Shown one piece after another: positions 34,157 through 46,639 of a DNA stretch of 64,000 nucleotides. The translations under genes were made by a program, and so were the position numbers. The DNA comes from Heterobilharzia americana (lineage: Eukaryota > Platyhelminthes > Trematoda > Strigeidida > Schistosomatidae): contig OX104134.1 in the NCBI GenBank assembly GCA_944470555.2, forward strand, positions 98,884,701 through 98,948,700. Reading direction: 5' to 3'. The stretch's first letter is position 1; each line of letters begins with the position of its first letter. Under the pieces are notes generated by a model. That model saw only the letters and a program-made list of their open reading frames with translations. It was not told where the DNA came from and made no database searches.

Positions 34157-34468
34157 CACTCCTTGTTGCTACCCTGGACTTACTTGATAGCTATGAGTGT
34201 CAACCTTTATCTTCCCATCTGTCTCTCTTAATACTCACTTCTTTTTTAAACATCTCATCATAGTTTTCAATAACTCAACATTATCTTCATTTTGTTTCTG
34301 TTCTACTCTTGATCAAACTTTATCTTGATAGTTATCTTTACATATGATGCAATGTCATGCTCTGTGTTGGTCTGTGTGGTGTTTTGAGAGTAATCTCCAC
34401 TTGTGATATTTTGATACCAGTTAAAAATGAAAATCCGTTATACAGGATGATTTTCGTTACTAGATTTA
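34157..34468. repeat. 312-bp dispersed direct repeat, copy 1
   Basis: Matches 49219-49530 over 312 bases without gaps and with about eight differences, nearly all transitions. No TG...CA ends, no coding motif. It may be the 3' region or solo terminal repeat of an unidentified element. Confidence 0.85.
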
Positions 34469-34574
34469 ATGAAGAATACTTGCAACTCTGCAACGTAATA
34501 GAAAAAGTGGCACTGCTACTACTATATATTTAATGGCACCATAATTGCAGCCTTCATGAGAATCGTACGTAGAC

Positions 34575-35890
34575 TTAAACACACAGGAATAGAAATGATA
34601 AAAGTTTTAGGAATATGAATAATAGCGACATCACGAGTAGAAAGGAGTTCAGACCCTCTGTTACGTTACTGTCTGAGGAGGGATTATCAGAAACTTCATG
34701 TAGGATTCTCCACAAACCTAGGATCGTATTTAAACCTACAACCTCATTCAGAGATAAGCTTTATCGGCCTAATGTAATCTACGCAACTCCGTGCAATGAC
34801 TGTCAGTTGTGTCACATGCATAGGTGAAACTAGGAGATTGGGGTCAGTTACATTAGCGGAATATAGAAATTTAGCTAAATATAGAATGACAGATCCTAGT
34901 TGGATCAATGATATAGGAAAAACTTGACTGTCGCAATGGATGCATTAACTGGCAACTACACGATTATTATTACTTGTTCTTTGGGTTCCTAGTGGAACAT
35001 AGGGCTTCAGTAGCACGTACCCATTGCACTCTCTTCTCTTCAACCTTTTGAACCTGGCCCCACGATAGCCAAGAAGCTCTTGATTCTTCCTCGCACGATC
35101 TCCTTCATGTCACTCTCGGACGCCCAACTCGTCGCTTCCCATCTGGGTTCCACTCGAGTGCCTGGCCTGGTGAATTATGTCCCCGAATGGTCTTCTCAGT
35201 GCATATCCAATCCATTTCCATTTCCTTCTGCATATTTGTTGAGCGATAGGTTCTTGGTTGGTTCGTTGCCAAAGTCCCCTGTTGCTTATACTTTTTGACC
35301 ATCTGAGCTTCAGTAACGAGCGTAGGCAGTTGTTGATGAACATATGTAGTTTGTTGGAAATGCTTTTCGTAACGTGCCAAGTCTCTGAACAATATAGAAA
35401 CGCCAACTTGACATTGGTTTTAAAAATCCGGATCTTGCTCCACATTCTGAGTGCGGAAGATCTCTACACTGGGTTTAGGTTAATGAACACCTGTCTTGCT
35501 TTTCCGACCCTGGTTTTGACGTCCTTGTCTGTACCGCACATAGTTGAAACGATGCTGCATGGATAGGTGAAAGAGACGACTATTTCCTTTAAGTTTCTCC
35601 CGTTGATGGATAAAACCGTTGTACCTGAATCAAACATAATTAGGTGGAGAGAGACAGAGAGAGAGTTTGATTACTGATTACTTGTTCATCGAATCAACAC
35701 CAACATATTTAAGAGGAGTTAAACAAAACCAGTACAAGAGAAGTGGAATTCTCTAATTACCAATAAAAAGCAGGAATATGAGGTGATAGGACTTTAAAAA
35801 TTAGATGTCGGAAGTAGTGTGATTACCGTGATGTGACTTTGGGTAATGATTTATACCCTAAACGTCATCCAGTATAGAGCACTGTATCAG
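34575..35890 (+). mobile_element. Penelope-like element fragment PLE-B2, split by RTE-6
   Basis: Plus strand. Frame 34615-34827 has RPSVTLLSEEGLSETSCRIL and IVFKPTTSFRDKLYRPN followed by VIYATPCNDCQLCHM, the linker and the first strand and CxxC of the GIY-YIG nuclease. Decayed nuclease sequence continues to 34963. After RTE-6 the element resumes at about 35609 (GATAAAACCGTTGTACC) and reaches the 3' hairpin GGGTA/TACCC (35841-35845 with 35854-35858) and AAACGTCATCC. PLE-B1 at 24740-24790 is the uninterrupted equivalent. Confidence 0.8.
34964..35608 (-). mobile_element. RTE-like fragment RTE-6, nested in PLE-B2
   Basis: Minus strand from a 5' truncation at about 35608 to a TAATAATAAT tail at about 34964. 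It encodes IRIFKTNVKLAFLYCSETWHVT (about 35380-35445), then SISNRGLWQRTNQEPIAQQI and KWKWIGYALRRPFGDII. The GCCA seed is not expanded here. The 3' end carries TTCCACTAGGAACC. A target duplication is not evident. Confidence 0.85.
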
Positions 35891-36354
35891 TGATATGGAA
35901 TTACATGTTATGAGAGTGCCTAAGTTCTTAATTAACAATGTCCTGCAAAAAGCTGCGTTTGGGTGGAATATGTCTTGGATGGCCAACAAAGTCGGACAAA
36001 TCAGATGTTTGTACAGTAAACAAAGCTTCAGTATGGTTTTTGTTTTTTGCTTACAAAAATACGAAGAATAACTCTGTTCTTTGGTGGTCAGCTGACATCA
36101 TTAAAATTCAAAACTGTCTTAACAGGTGGTTTGAACGACAAATAAAAAATACCCTTCATATTATAAATTCCTAGTTTCACTCTGAATGGAAACAACCTTT
36201 ATGGAACTAGTTTTGCTAAATAGTAACCAGATGATCCTGAAAGTGTTTCTGACACATACTGAATTCTTGGGAATGCATAATTGCAACAAATTTACTCCAT
36301 GAAGAATGATTATTATAGTGAGAGTATCAAAAACATTAATGAAATAAAGAGCGT
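35891..36354. other. Unassigned sequence
   Basis: A 78-codon plus frame at 35938-36174 (MSCKKLRLGGICLGWP...) has no recognised motif. It is possibly chance. Confidence 0.35.
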
Positions 36355-36445
36355 TGATTTAAGGTGAAATAAAAACCTGGATTGTGATGGGATTCAAACC
36401 AAAAGATCTACGACTTACCAACACAATGGTCTGTCCTTTGATTTA
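36355..36445 (-). mobile_element. C-SINE copy 3, partial
   Basis: Minus strand: GGTGAAATAAAAACCTGGAT, then a B box GGGATTCAAACC (about 36389-36400) in plus reading. The A-box side is eroded and the tail is missing. Confidence 0.5.
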
Positions 36446-36819
36446 TGGATTTCTTACGCTTTTCTTCGACAAACCGAGAAAGGACCAGGGGGATGGCAGA
36501 GATAAGTCAAATGGACACAGTATAGGGATTTTAATAAATGGAACTGAGCTACACTTGATAATCTCAGCTTCCCTATTTAATATACCATAGAATAAACGCT
36601 TTTGGAAACCAAAAAACATGCGATTAGCAACAAAGATCAGGAGGAAAACTTTATCTAAGATGGATAACATTTTGGATGGTTCATTATATTAATGAACCTG
36701 AGACTAAAGCAGTTCACGCAAGCCTTGTTCACTATCTGACCTCGAGAAAAAGAATTATGCTTATGATCACACGAATGAGACTGCTGGTTAATATAAGATA
36801 GAAAACTGTTTATTACAGG
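36446..36819. other. Unassigned sequence
   Basis: No feature recognised. Confidence 0.4.
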
Positions 36820-37120
36820 CCAACCAAAAAACAACCAGTGACGGAAATTTGAGGTAAACATCAGACTTGAGTAAATTAGTTTTAACAGAATAAATTAAGT
36901 CATGCAACGAGAAAGGAAGGATAAAGAGGGAAGACAGAGAAACCTGAAGCATAGTAGCTTCAGTAGGTGCGAAAATGGAACTCTTCCATTTGTTAACAAT
37001 TTACCACTTCGTTTAAAGAAAGTAATAAGGACACCGTCAATTTGTAACTAAGGTCTTATTTGGTAAACTCCACGCCAAGCTTATTCAACAGCTGTAGCTA
37101 GGGGATAGATAGGGTTGACA
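36820..37120. repeat. Unnamed dispersed repeat E, copy 1
   Basis: Aligns in order with 41640-41960: CATCAGAC..TTAGTTT.AACA, TAAGTCATGCAA.GAGAAAG, AAAGTAATAAGG and CAAGCTTATT.A blocks. The copies are diverged, so the repeat is old. No coding motif. Confidence 0.5.
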
Positions 37121-37839
37121 ATCAACGTGTTATCTAAGAAGTCAAAGAGAATGTAGCTGACAGTTTTATTCAGACTAGCGACAATATTCATTTGCTTTGG
37201 AGGTGCACAGCTAGTTATTTTGGATTACTGGGAATCTAAGTTGAAGGTTCATGAAAAAATATGATTAGTCTTTTCATTGTTAATATAAGAGTAAAACTGG
37301 TGCACTGTGTTAGAATGTCATTCCATTTTTATTGATTCATTAGGTTTATCACACAGTGTAACAGTGTTGTTTACTGAATTACTTTTCAGACATAATTTAT
37401 CGTCAATAGTCATATCAAGATGACACAAGATGATCACAACATCACAACGCTTGGTACGAATATGCGAAATAAAAACTTGAGAATTGGGACAAAATATAGG
37501 GCTAAGCAAGTTGGGCGTAACATGGGCCTGAGTGAAAAAAGAGCTGACGAAAGGGTGCTGAGAATGCGTTTCGAGTTCTGTAACATAAAGTCTAGTGGAA
37601 TTAGGACACGTGAACCCTTTTGAAAAGTTTACAGAGACCTTAAGCAAGCCATCTAGAGTGGCATAGAATAAGCAATAGCTGAGGAATTAGGCGTAAATGG
37701 CGTATTTCAACTACTCTGTGTACAAGAGGAGCATCTGTTGCCTCTTTCTTTGCCACAGCTGTCTAATGGGATTGATCATAGGAGATTATATTTCATTTCC
37801 TAAAACCTTGATTTTTCCTGATTCTAAATCCGTATCTTT
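37121..37839. other. Unassigned sequence
   Basis: The minus frame 37318-37647 (109 codons) has no recognisable domain. No other signal. Confidence 0.4.
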
Positions 37840-38560
37840 ATTTACTACTGAACAGCCTGAATAGTTGGAAAAAATTCAGGCTGATCCTTAGATTTCTTCA
37901 GCCAGATCACAAACATCTAAACACCAAACGGCCGTTTCGCTAGTTTGGGGCTGAGATAATCAGTGGTGCACCCGGTCAACTTCAGCGCATAACACTACAC
38001 TAAGTAACTTTCATTTTAGTGTCTAATATTTTTTACCTCTGTCTGGAGATTATTCAAGAGCTTTCATCCTCTTTAACTGTGTATTCACAAAGATGCATCT
38101 AGAACAATGAATTCATCAAAAAACTGTTTCTTCACTGCAAGTTTCTTTTTTTCGCTTTTCCTTCACAGCGACTCACTTAAAATGCAATACCTGCTGTCAG
38201 AACGTCGGTGGAGAATGATTTTTATAGGATGCTAAATTTGTAAACCATTTAATAAATTGTGCGGTCCACGTGAACATTTCACTCAGCTGAATAGTTTTTC
38301 AGCTGTCATCTAACTATCGTGTTGCCGGGTTTCTGTTGAAAGCCATCAAGCCAAGATCACAAATTGTGATCTATGACGCAAAAGTGTCATGATTTAGCGA
38401 ACACTCAACAACTTGAACAATTGGAAGCTATTTAGGCTGATCTATAGATTTCACGGATAGTCCAAACAATTTGGCCTCAGTTATCTAAATTTTTTCGGAT
38501 ACAGTACTGATGAGGTCAGCTTCAAACGAGCAAAACTGTGGTACTCTGATTGACGAAATC
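37840..38560 (+). repeat. Unnamed dispersed repeat D, two plus copies
   Basis: Blocks at about 37853-37905 and 38413-38460 share AGGCTGATC.NTAGATTTC and the sequence around it. A third copy lies in opposite orientation at about 59690-59860. A neighbouring block at 38340-38400 (GACGCAAAAGTGTCATGA) recurs at 59575-59595. No coding capacity seen. Confidence 0.5.
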
Positions 38561-39802
38561 TACGAATGATCTGATTTGTTTCTAACTACAAGAGTACTTC
38601 AGTAGTATATCTTGATAATTTACATACAAGTTAGTCAATTTTAGACATTTGGAGGTGAAAATATAGATCCATCATCTAGTTTATCACTAACTGGATCAAG
38701 AAGGGCACAGTTTGATCTGCTTGTGAAATCAAGAGTTCAGATATTTCCAGGAAATATGTTTCCTTCAGTCTCGATCTTCAAGATTATCTTAAATCTCTTT
38801 GCGAAATAGGCAAAATTGAACTTCAGCAGAGTATGCAATGAAATATCTTCCGGAGTTTCACTGCTAATTACTTTCTGTAACAGATTACCCTTTATTTTAA
38901 ACAAATATAACGGGTAATTTTGACTACTAATACTTTTTTCTGATGAAGTGCTTTGCATGAAGATTAAGTCACAAAATGATGCAACTATTTCGTTAGTGTT
39001 TCATCATTTCAAAGAATGCTAGTGAAATTATCTTTGTTAATATTGACACAAATTATAAGAAATAGAATAATGAATGTAAAAATCCAGTTCCTTTTTATAC
39101 AAACTGATCATTTATGAATAAACTATTTGGTTGTCTAGTCGATAGCGCTTTTTATCAGTCAAAGACTATTGAACAAGCCAAATGCAGCAACACTGCGCTC
39201 CATTGTATTTTAAAGCATACGCGAAGTATCACTTGAAAATTGACTATCATATATTCTTTAGCCTCATACAGTCCGCTTGTGACTTGATCAAATCTTTGAC
39301 TTCAGTACTGAATCAGACAGTTTCAAATATATCCGAGGAAGCATAAATGTTTACATAATTACACCTTGCTGACATAGATCACCGAAAACTATGAAACCCA
39401 GGCTTTGTTCCAACAGTCTGTCTTTGAATTTTCAACTGTTTATTTTCAATCCCATAAGGTGTACAACAAATGCTGTGGTTATGCCATTTCATTGGTCATA
39501 CAATGACTAACTAGTTAATTATCCTAATTTAATCACTGAAAATAAAATGACACTGAAAGTTTCAGTGTGAATTTCGGGTTTCTTAAGAACACATTTACGC
39601 ACATCATCGAATAAAATTATTATTTCATTGGATTAAAAGAGGAGCGATTCTCTATTTTATTGAATAATTTCAAAAAGTACAAAAAAAAATGTTAAGCAAG
39701 TTAATGAACGTTATCTTGAAAGTGACTTATCCGCTTTAACGGAGTTTCATTTTTAATTTACTCGATTTTTCTTATCTCTGTCCAACGAACTCCCTCGAGT
39801 AT

Positions 39803-39803
<1 letters not shown>
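38561..39803. other. Unassigned; one perfect palindrome
   Basis: ACACTGAAA-G-TTTCAGTGT at 39550-39568 is a perfect 9-bp inverted repeat. No other feature. Confidence 0.45.

Positions 39804-39847
<44 letters not shown>
39804..39847. repeat. (TA)n microsatellite
   Basis: About 20 TA units with one interruption at the left. Confidence 0.97.
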
Positions 39848-39850
<3 letters not shown>

Positions 39851-41639
39851 TAAAAAAACAACCTTTAATTAAGTCCATTTTGAGGTCAAATGAAATGACA
39901 TTACAGCTCGAAGTTGTTATGTGAATTAATTTAAATTTGGTTAATAACTGGCATCATTTCCATTTTATGCTGTCTTAAAAAGTATGGACTGTAGTTTCAG
40001 CTACTTTTAAAGTGGTTATGACAGTACCTATAGCCTATCTATATCAGGGTAAGTCAGTCAGTGATGAGCTACATTATTTCAGGGGATCTGAAAGGTGAAT
40101 AGGTGGTTTCTACTCACGTTTGCCATGAGATATTCAATTTCTAACGTATATTATCATTTCATTAGGGTGACTGGTGTCAGATAATTCAAAAGAACACCAG
40201 AGAATACACTTAGTTAAAGGTTTTAAAAACTAAAACCAATATATCAGACCAAGCATCTAATATACTCACAGAGAGATAAAGAAACATCACTTCTGACTCA
40301 TGTTAACGCTAGTGATGCCGTCTACAAAGACAATGATACCTTCACGATTAAACCAGTAAGCTCGGAAAATGCAATATGATTACCAGTGAAATTGTTCGAC
40401 ACTTAACTACACTCACTGAACTTCAAGTATATACACTTACAACATGAAATCTGATCGGAAGAAGTCATTAACTTCATTCCATTCCTTTGTAAATCGTCAA
40501 AGTTAGAAGAGAATTTAGTGTTTCAACATCTGCATAACAGTTATTTCAAAACATCTCTTTCTTTCTATGTATCAATGTGAGTGGTGGTACTTGGCTGTAC
40601 AATGTTCGTCCAGCATTGAAAAACTGATAACATTACCTACTTGATACTGTACATTAAAAGGAAGGACTGCTGCACAACTCATTTTTTTCTCAGGATCATT
40701 TATCTAATTGGCAACGTCTAGATTATTACTAATAGTCACTTTATTTCAAACAACGATGATGCGATTTGAAATTCCCAGTATGCTTGTGACATTACGACCA
40801 TTATGTACTCCTTTATAGGAAAGATTTTGAGTAATACTGACTATTACAACTGAAATTGTGTCAGTAAAACTACTAACCAACAGAGTTATTCATGGATGGT
40901 TGGAATAATGAAATGACAGACTACTTATCTTTACACCTTTAATGAGTGAGTTCTGTTCTTACACTTTGTTTCTCATATAAAATGTATTCTGAAGTAGGTA
41001 CAGATGAATTCTAGCATTTAGCCGTGAAAGCGTACAAGCTCATAAAATGTCTTGTTGTCCTCTCTGAGGGAAAACAGCAGAAAGAGTGAGAGAGCTGTTA
41101 ATAAAGGTGATGCTTACTCACTATCTGATAAAAGTGACTGTAGCTGATGGCCTGTATGAATTCAAATGCCTGTCAACTGCAGTGGTAATCAGTTGGCTCA
41201 CAGGTATACCACCTAAGCAACTGACAGCTTTCAAAGCCGTTGACAACATATCGTATTCCCTTGTCAACAGACCACGAAACATTAACGCGAAACAATAAAC
41301 TGTAATAGGCAAACAGTATGAGTGAGTAAACTGTAAAACTATAGGTTGAGTTATACCACAGAGTCTCAGTATCCTAATGCAGTATGTCGGGCAGAAGATT
41401 TTCTTCAAAGTCGACCAGATATGGTACGATCAACAAAGATCAGATGACAAACTCAATCTTACATGGTTGACATTCGATCTGCCTTCCATATCAATGCCAT
41501 AAATACTTCAAGTGTCATGAGACCGAAGTAACTCATACAAGTTCTATCTACATTTGAGGCTCGAATTAGCAGTTCAATATTTAGGGGGCTTCAGCTTGAG
41601 ACCATTTGAAGAAGACCACTGGTCAATTTTCGATGGGAA
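39848..41639. other. Unassigned sequence
   Basis: No feature. Frames at 41086-41298 (plus) and 41121-41408 (minus) overlap on opposite strands and have no motif. Confidence 0.4.
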
Positions 41640-41787
41640 ACCATTCATGTGGGAACAATGTGTCTGGAAGGTAACTTGGACGGAAACCGTCATGCCATCA
41701 GAAGACTTATTGGAATTAGTTTCAACAAAAGGAGGTAAGTCATGCAAAGAGAAAGAAAACCAAACTTGTGAACTAAAAGCATTCTGA
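41554..41787 (+). other. Unrecognised 77-codon frame overlapping repeat E
   Basis: The frame reads with four tryptophans and a charged composition (YLGGFSLRPFEEDHWSIF...). It contains a splice-donor-like GGAG/GTAAGTC at about 41733. Its right half lies within repeat E copy 2, so it is more likely part of an element than a host exon. Function unknown. Confidence 0.25.
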
Positions 41788-41960
41788 GACTCACCGGTGT
41801 CAGTAAGGTATGAGGTGGAGCGTTTCCCTTAATAAGCGGTGTATTGTTTACTTTCAGAAAGATAAGAGGGCAGTCAGTTTATGTTTGGTGGATCAGAATT
41901 AGCAATGGCAAGCTTATTTAGCACTTGTGGTGTAGGAAGACAGTCAATAGCAGATTTTTA
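41640..41960. repeat. Unnamed dispersed repeat E, copy 2
   Basis: Partner of 36820-37120 in the same orientation. The most similar stretches are TAAGTCATGCAAAGAGAAAG (41735-41754) and CAAGCTTATTTAGCACTTG (about 41910-41928). Confidence 0.5.
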
Positions 41961-42089
41961 TTCTAGGAAGGTACGCCTAACTTAGATTCAGTTCGATATG
42001 TTAAATCATAAGTTTAAGAATCGCCTACATCTTGATAGGTAATTATCAAGGCGTAAAATGTGAGCTGAAAAGTTATATTTTCCAAAGTT

Positions 42090-42480
42090 TTATTAATTTA
42101 TCTGAAGTTGGTATTCACCACGGACTGACATCATTTGAAAAACCATGGAAACCGTGGGAGCACAGGATAGCCGTTTCATCCTAGTGTGGAAGTCCTCAGC
42201 TCTGCATACCTATGACCTTATTCAGCTTCTGCGGAGAACACATAACCTTTCTATTACTTGGTCAGAATAAAACAGTCCATACTTTCCTACTTCTATCGAT
42301 TCATGATGTTGCACGACCTATATGATATCCTATTTGGTTCGCCTCACTGGCCACGACTTTTCATTCGAAATTAGGGAGATTTCATCCCCAACTAAGCCAC
42401 TCACCAATGAGCGCTGGTCAGTGATTTAACTCAGAGGTCATCTGGGATCTTTTCCACTTCAAGTTAGTATATTCAGTAAA
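42090..42480 (-). mobile_element. H-SINE copy 15, near full length
   Basis: Minus strand from about 42480 to 42090. It includes head sequence GCGCTCATTGGTGAG (about 42405-42419), the middle part, the lead (CTTTCCTACTTCTATCGATTC in plus reading), an eroded A/B region, the hammerhead block (about 42160-42200) and tail. Upstream of the head lies ACTAACTTGAAG, which resembles the tail of a preceding unit, again indicating a tail-to-head joint. Core positions of the ribozyme are damaged. Confidence 0.7.
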
Positions 42481-43309
42481 CTCTTCAGTAATAGTAACTT
42501 GTTTGATGGCGTTTTGGTCATAAACACTTACACTATGATCGTTTTAATGATGAAATTCATCTAATAAATTAAATGTACACAAAACAACTTAATTTTTTGC
42601 ACTCATGGCATAGCTGAGATTTAACGTATGCAAAATAATCAAATTATTTTCCTAATCCAAAGTGAATCTTGACAAGCTGTCAAAATACCTGGCGTGTAAG
42701 CATAAACAAGTTTTATCAATAAATGCAAGGCAATTCAGTGATTCTTGTCAACATAAACACCTAGTGTTTATGAGATCACTACCAATTTTGAAGTAAAATT
42801 TGTCATGATTCATCAGCGTCAGAATGCGAAGCATCGGAGAAACTGAAAGCATTAGATATCCCTGTTTGTGACTTCTCAGCAATGAGCAACTACTATTCAA
42901 CATGAGATTGGATTCAGGTCTTGCAGGCAACACGTAATTCCTCAGCCACATGATCAAACCACAATGGCTCACTGTATCGCAGCTTCTGCTAATTCATGTT
43001 TCCTATGCGACAGTATATTGGACCAGTGCTCGCATGCTTTTCATTACTTCTTCTGTTGTTCTGTACTTATAATGAGAAGTAACTAAAAAATCAATCGATC
43101 TCTCGTAAACCTTCGAAACGAATAACGCTTTAAGGCTTTATAATGATGGGAACTTGCTTCAAGATACACTGCTTGAAGCTCCAAAGACAGTCCGTAACAT
43201 GCAGGGGTTAACGAAGTGTGGTGCAACGGCTGGTTAACTCAGAAAGTATAAATGGGAATTACACTATGTTACTAACTAAGAGAAGCTGGGTAATGTGAGC
43301 CACTCTGTC
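42481..43309. other. Unassigned sequence
   Basis: The minus frame 42748-42972 has no motif. Nothing else seen. Confidence 0.4.
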
Positions 43310-43480
43310 TCAACCTACCACCTGAGTAGCGACTTTTTCAAAATGAGATACGAACTCGATCCTAAACACAGTCCAAGATGCAGACTGCTAAAGAGTCTCA
43401 TTCCGAAAATAAACGTTTGTCCACCCCTAACAGGTTTTTAATAATTCTCTAATTGATGTCAATGTATGATAAAGTGGCGA
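43310..43480 (+). mobile_element. H-SINE copy 16, 3' half
   Basis: Plus strand with a B-box-like GATACGAACTCGATCC (about 43347-43362), an eroded hammerhead block (CTGCTAAAGAGTCTC) and the tail ATTGATGTCAATGTATGAT (about 43453-43471). Confidence 0.55.
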
Positions 43481-43914
43481 CATTAGATCAGGAACATTTT
43501 CGGCGATTATAGTTCATAGGAGACACATCTTATCACAACGCCTAGAGACAACGGTCAACAGAACATTTTTCTTAGGTTATTTCTGCACATCTTTTAGTAT
43601 TAGGACAGTGGTAAATCCAACAATAAAGGATAGCCTACCCCATTTTAGCTACCCGTCTTGCACATTTCAATTTAAGTGTCCCTGTGATACAAATTACTTT
43701 AGGTGTACGAATAGGCAAATGCCTCTCTGGACAAGAGGACATTTGCCGATTTGGCTTTGAAAAGATGATATGAAGGTGATAAAATGTTTCATCTTATCGC
43801 ACTTAGGAATCATAAGGGATCACATGGACGACAAAACAGCATTATTGTCACACATTATGCATTGGATTACCAATGTCTGCTCAACACAGATGAGACTAAT
43901 ACAATAAAGATGAT
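43481..43914. other. Unassigned; one strong short hairpin
   Basis: 43714-43747 can fold into a 13-bp stem (GGCAAATG plus CCTCT on the 5' arm, AGAGG and CATTTGCC on the 3' arm, one bulged A) with a 7-base loop. No other feature. Confidence 0.45.
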
Positions 43915-44460
43915 CATTTTGACCGTCTAAAATAGCCATAGTTTGACAAACTAGTACTGATACTGGGTGGTCATTGAAGATAAAGTGAAAATTTAGACCG
44001 CGTCGGGATTCAAACCAGTGATCACCAGGCTTTCAGCCGAATGCACATCACTACCGCTTGATCATGCTCACACTGAATGCTTGGTAAGGACACCTCATTC
44101 CAATCCAAATCACCGTGTATACATACTAGTTTGTCAAATCACTGCTATCTCAAATAGTCAAAAATGACAATAATATGGTGCTTTCCCTCTCTAACTGAGT
44201 TAGATTTGGATTGGAATGAAAATATGTGACTGGAAGGCCAGTGTGAGTACGATCAAGACACAGAAACACGTCGTGAATCCACAGGGCAAAAGCTTCGGTG
44301 ACTGAAGTAAAATAAAAAATCTAGTCAGCAGTTGGGCTTCGTAGCCCAGCTGGTGAACCACTAGGCGAGAACCTGATGGTCACTGGTTCGAATCCAACCA
44401 CGGTCCACATTTTTATTTCATCTTCAATGATAACCTAGTAACAATAAAAATGATTAAACC
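43915..44460. mobile_element. C-SINE copies 4 (minus) and 5 (plus)
   Basis: The minus copy (about 43925-44075) shows the tail AGTTTGACAAACTAGTACTG and, in plus reading, the B box GGGATTCAAACCAGTGATC (44008-44026). A plus-strand tail fragment lies at about 44140-44170. The plus copy (about 44315-44450) has an A box in GTAGCCCAGCTGGTGAACC (44342-44360) and B box GGTTCGAATCC (about 44386-44396). The tRNA-like part resembles a tRNA-Phe/Arg-type sequence, but an acceptor stem cannot form. Confidence 0.7.
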
Positions 44461-46639
44461 CTAACTTTGCATTTGGAAGAAACATGTTCAAACACTGTTC
44501 CTCCCCTGGCCTTCAGCGAGCTAAGAGTCACTTCAGTCTGCCTTTTCTTCTGTCAACACTCTAATATTGATTAAAAAAAGTCCATCTAAACCTAATCACT
44601 AATTTGCATTCGATTTTGAAGATGTTTTCGCTTCATACTTGTTCCATTTCTATGTTATCAGGTATTAAAGTGATCAATTATTTCACTAGTGCTAACAACA
44701 CAGCGTATTATATGCCATGGAATTCATCTGAAAACTTCATTTGCATCCAAATACTCTGCGGTATTGTCGGTGACTTTAATTTAGATGAGTAACTCCTATT
44801 TTACTGATTCACTCATATCTTCCATTAAAATAATTTTCTTTCGGAGAAATTTTTTAATGTCAAGTATCACTTATTGAACCAACCTTAAATCTCGAGATTA
44901 CTTTTATACCAGGCAGTAGAGCAGTATTATTAGGAAGCCAGTGAATAATTTGATGATTCAGGTCAAGAAATCCACAGTGGATCAAATATACTGCATGAAA
45001 TTTGTTTCTACGTGAGTCCCAATGATTTAATTCAACGTCAAAAACCAATAACCCCAGTAGAATGTATGGTACTAATAAGATTCATAGGCAGGCGTATCCC
45101 GTCAAGCTAATGGTAGATTTTTTGACTTGATAAATAGATCAGATAGTAATTAAGTGGACAACAGTAGGAGAATGGTTACCTTCGATACAACTAGCCTTTA
45201 GATTAATATACCAGTCAGCATGGCTATACAGGTAGTTACAAGTGGGGCTCAGTGACGACAGTTGACTTATGGATCATAAAACTTTCCACGCTGAAAATAC
45301 AGTTATATCCAGCAAATGTCAGCAACACTCTGTGACAATACCAACCCATACTCAGCTACAAGATTAGAATCCGATCGTCCACAGTTCCTCATCCCTGTCA
45401 TTTTGAAGCGTAGTGTGAGGATCAGAGAGAATTTGTCCATGCATGCAACTTGTTTTCCCACAGGTCACAGCTTCGCATTTGAACTTCAAGAAGTTCATCT
45501 CGAAGCGTATCCCCAGTGAACAGAGGACAGTAATTCAACCTGAATTCCAAATCAGTGTCAAACAGCTTTCGCTAAGTCCATGAGTAAACATTGCAACCTT
45601 CTAAAGCACCAGTATGAGAAAACAGGAGAGGTCAGCTGACTGTCGCACCTAGTCTGTGTTCGAAGCATTATTGGCTTTGCGAAAAATAAGCCAAAAATAA
45701 TCAAACAGCTTAGATAAGAAAAAAATATTTCCCTTTCCTACGAAAATAAAATTAAATTAAATTTGGTCGTCGAAAATTACATCTCAAGTTGTGAATAATC
45801 TTGATTTTCTCATGTTATTCAAAATTTATTTTTGAGTGAAACAAATTATCCAATTGCAAAAGAGGAGTAAAATGGATAAAACTTTAAGGAGATGGATTTA
45901 CAGAAAATCTTTGTCACATGACCAACCAACGAACTTTCCCAGCTAGGTGTCCATAACTCGCAAAAGAAACCTAATCATCATTTTGCTTGTCACTACAGTT
46001 CTGATGAGTGAGGGGAATAGATTTCCCTTGTAAGAAAAATTCTGATTAAAAACAAGTTCTCATCGTATTTCATTGACAAGAATATAAAGTCAAGACCTTT
46101 CAAAAGAAAAATCTTATTTCCATGCCCAAAAACACTCTACGTTACAGTTAGATGCTGAGAGTTAGCCATAAGGAAGCCCTGTTCAACTCAGCTTTTATGT
46201 TTTCAGTCAGTAATCTAGAAGGAGTACCTGTACGCATCAGGATACTGGGGTTTCCCCGGTCATCCGAACCTATGTCGCTCAGTGTTGAATTCAGAAATCT
46301 ATTCAGTTCACTAAGGATCTGCTGTAGGACAGCATTTTGTATATTGATTTAAATTTTGAAGGTGATTCTTCCGCTGACACTTTAAGGAGGAGAATACCAA
46401 TGTCTTTTAAAATAACAATGAAAAATTAGCAGTAAGACTAGACTCTCGAAGTTGATTAATTCCCCCTAATAACTTGAAAGACAAACTACTGTGCTTCTGA
46501 ACATTTCCTAGCGAGAATACCAGTTCACCTACTCTTGTGGAGCTCACGTAGTTAAAAGAGGTAACAGTGGATCAATAAAAGGTGATGTCACTCAGCACGT
46601 CTTTAAGACAGCACTCCTAATGACAAAAATGGTGAGTTC
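44461..46639. other. Mostly unassigned; H-SINE head fragment
   Basis: At about 45395-45560 a minus-strand H-SINE head is recognisable (AGGTCACAGCTTCGCATTTG, AAGAAGTTCATCTCGAAGCG and CCCAGTGAACAG in plus reading). Otherwise nothing is recognised. Confidence 0.4.
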
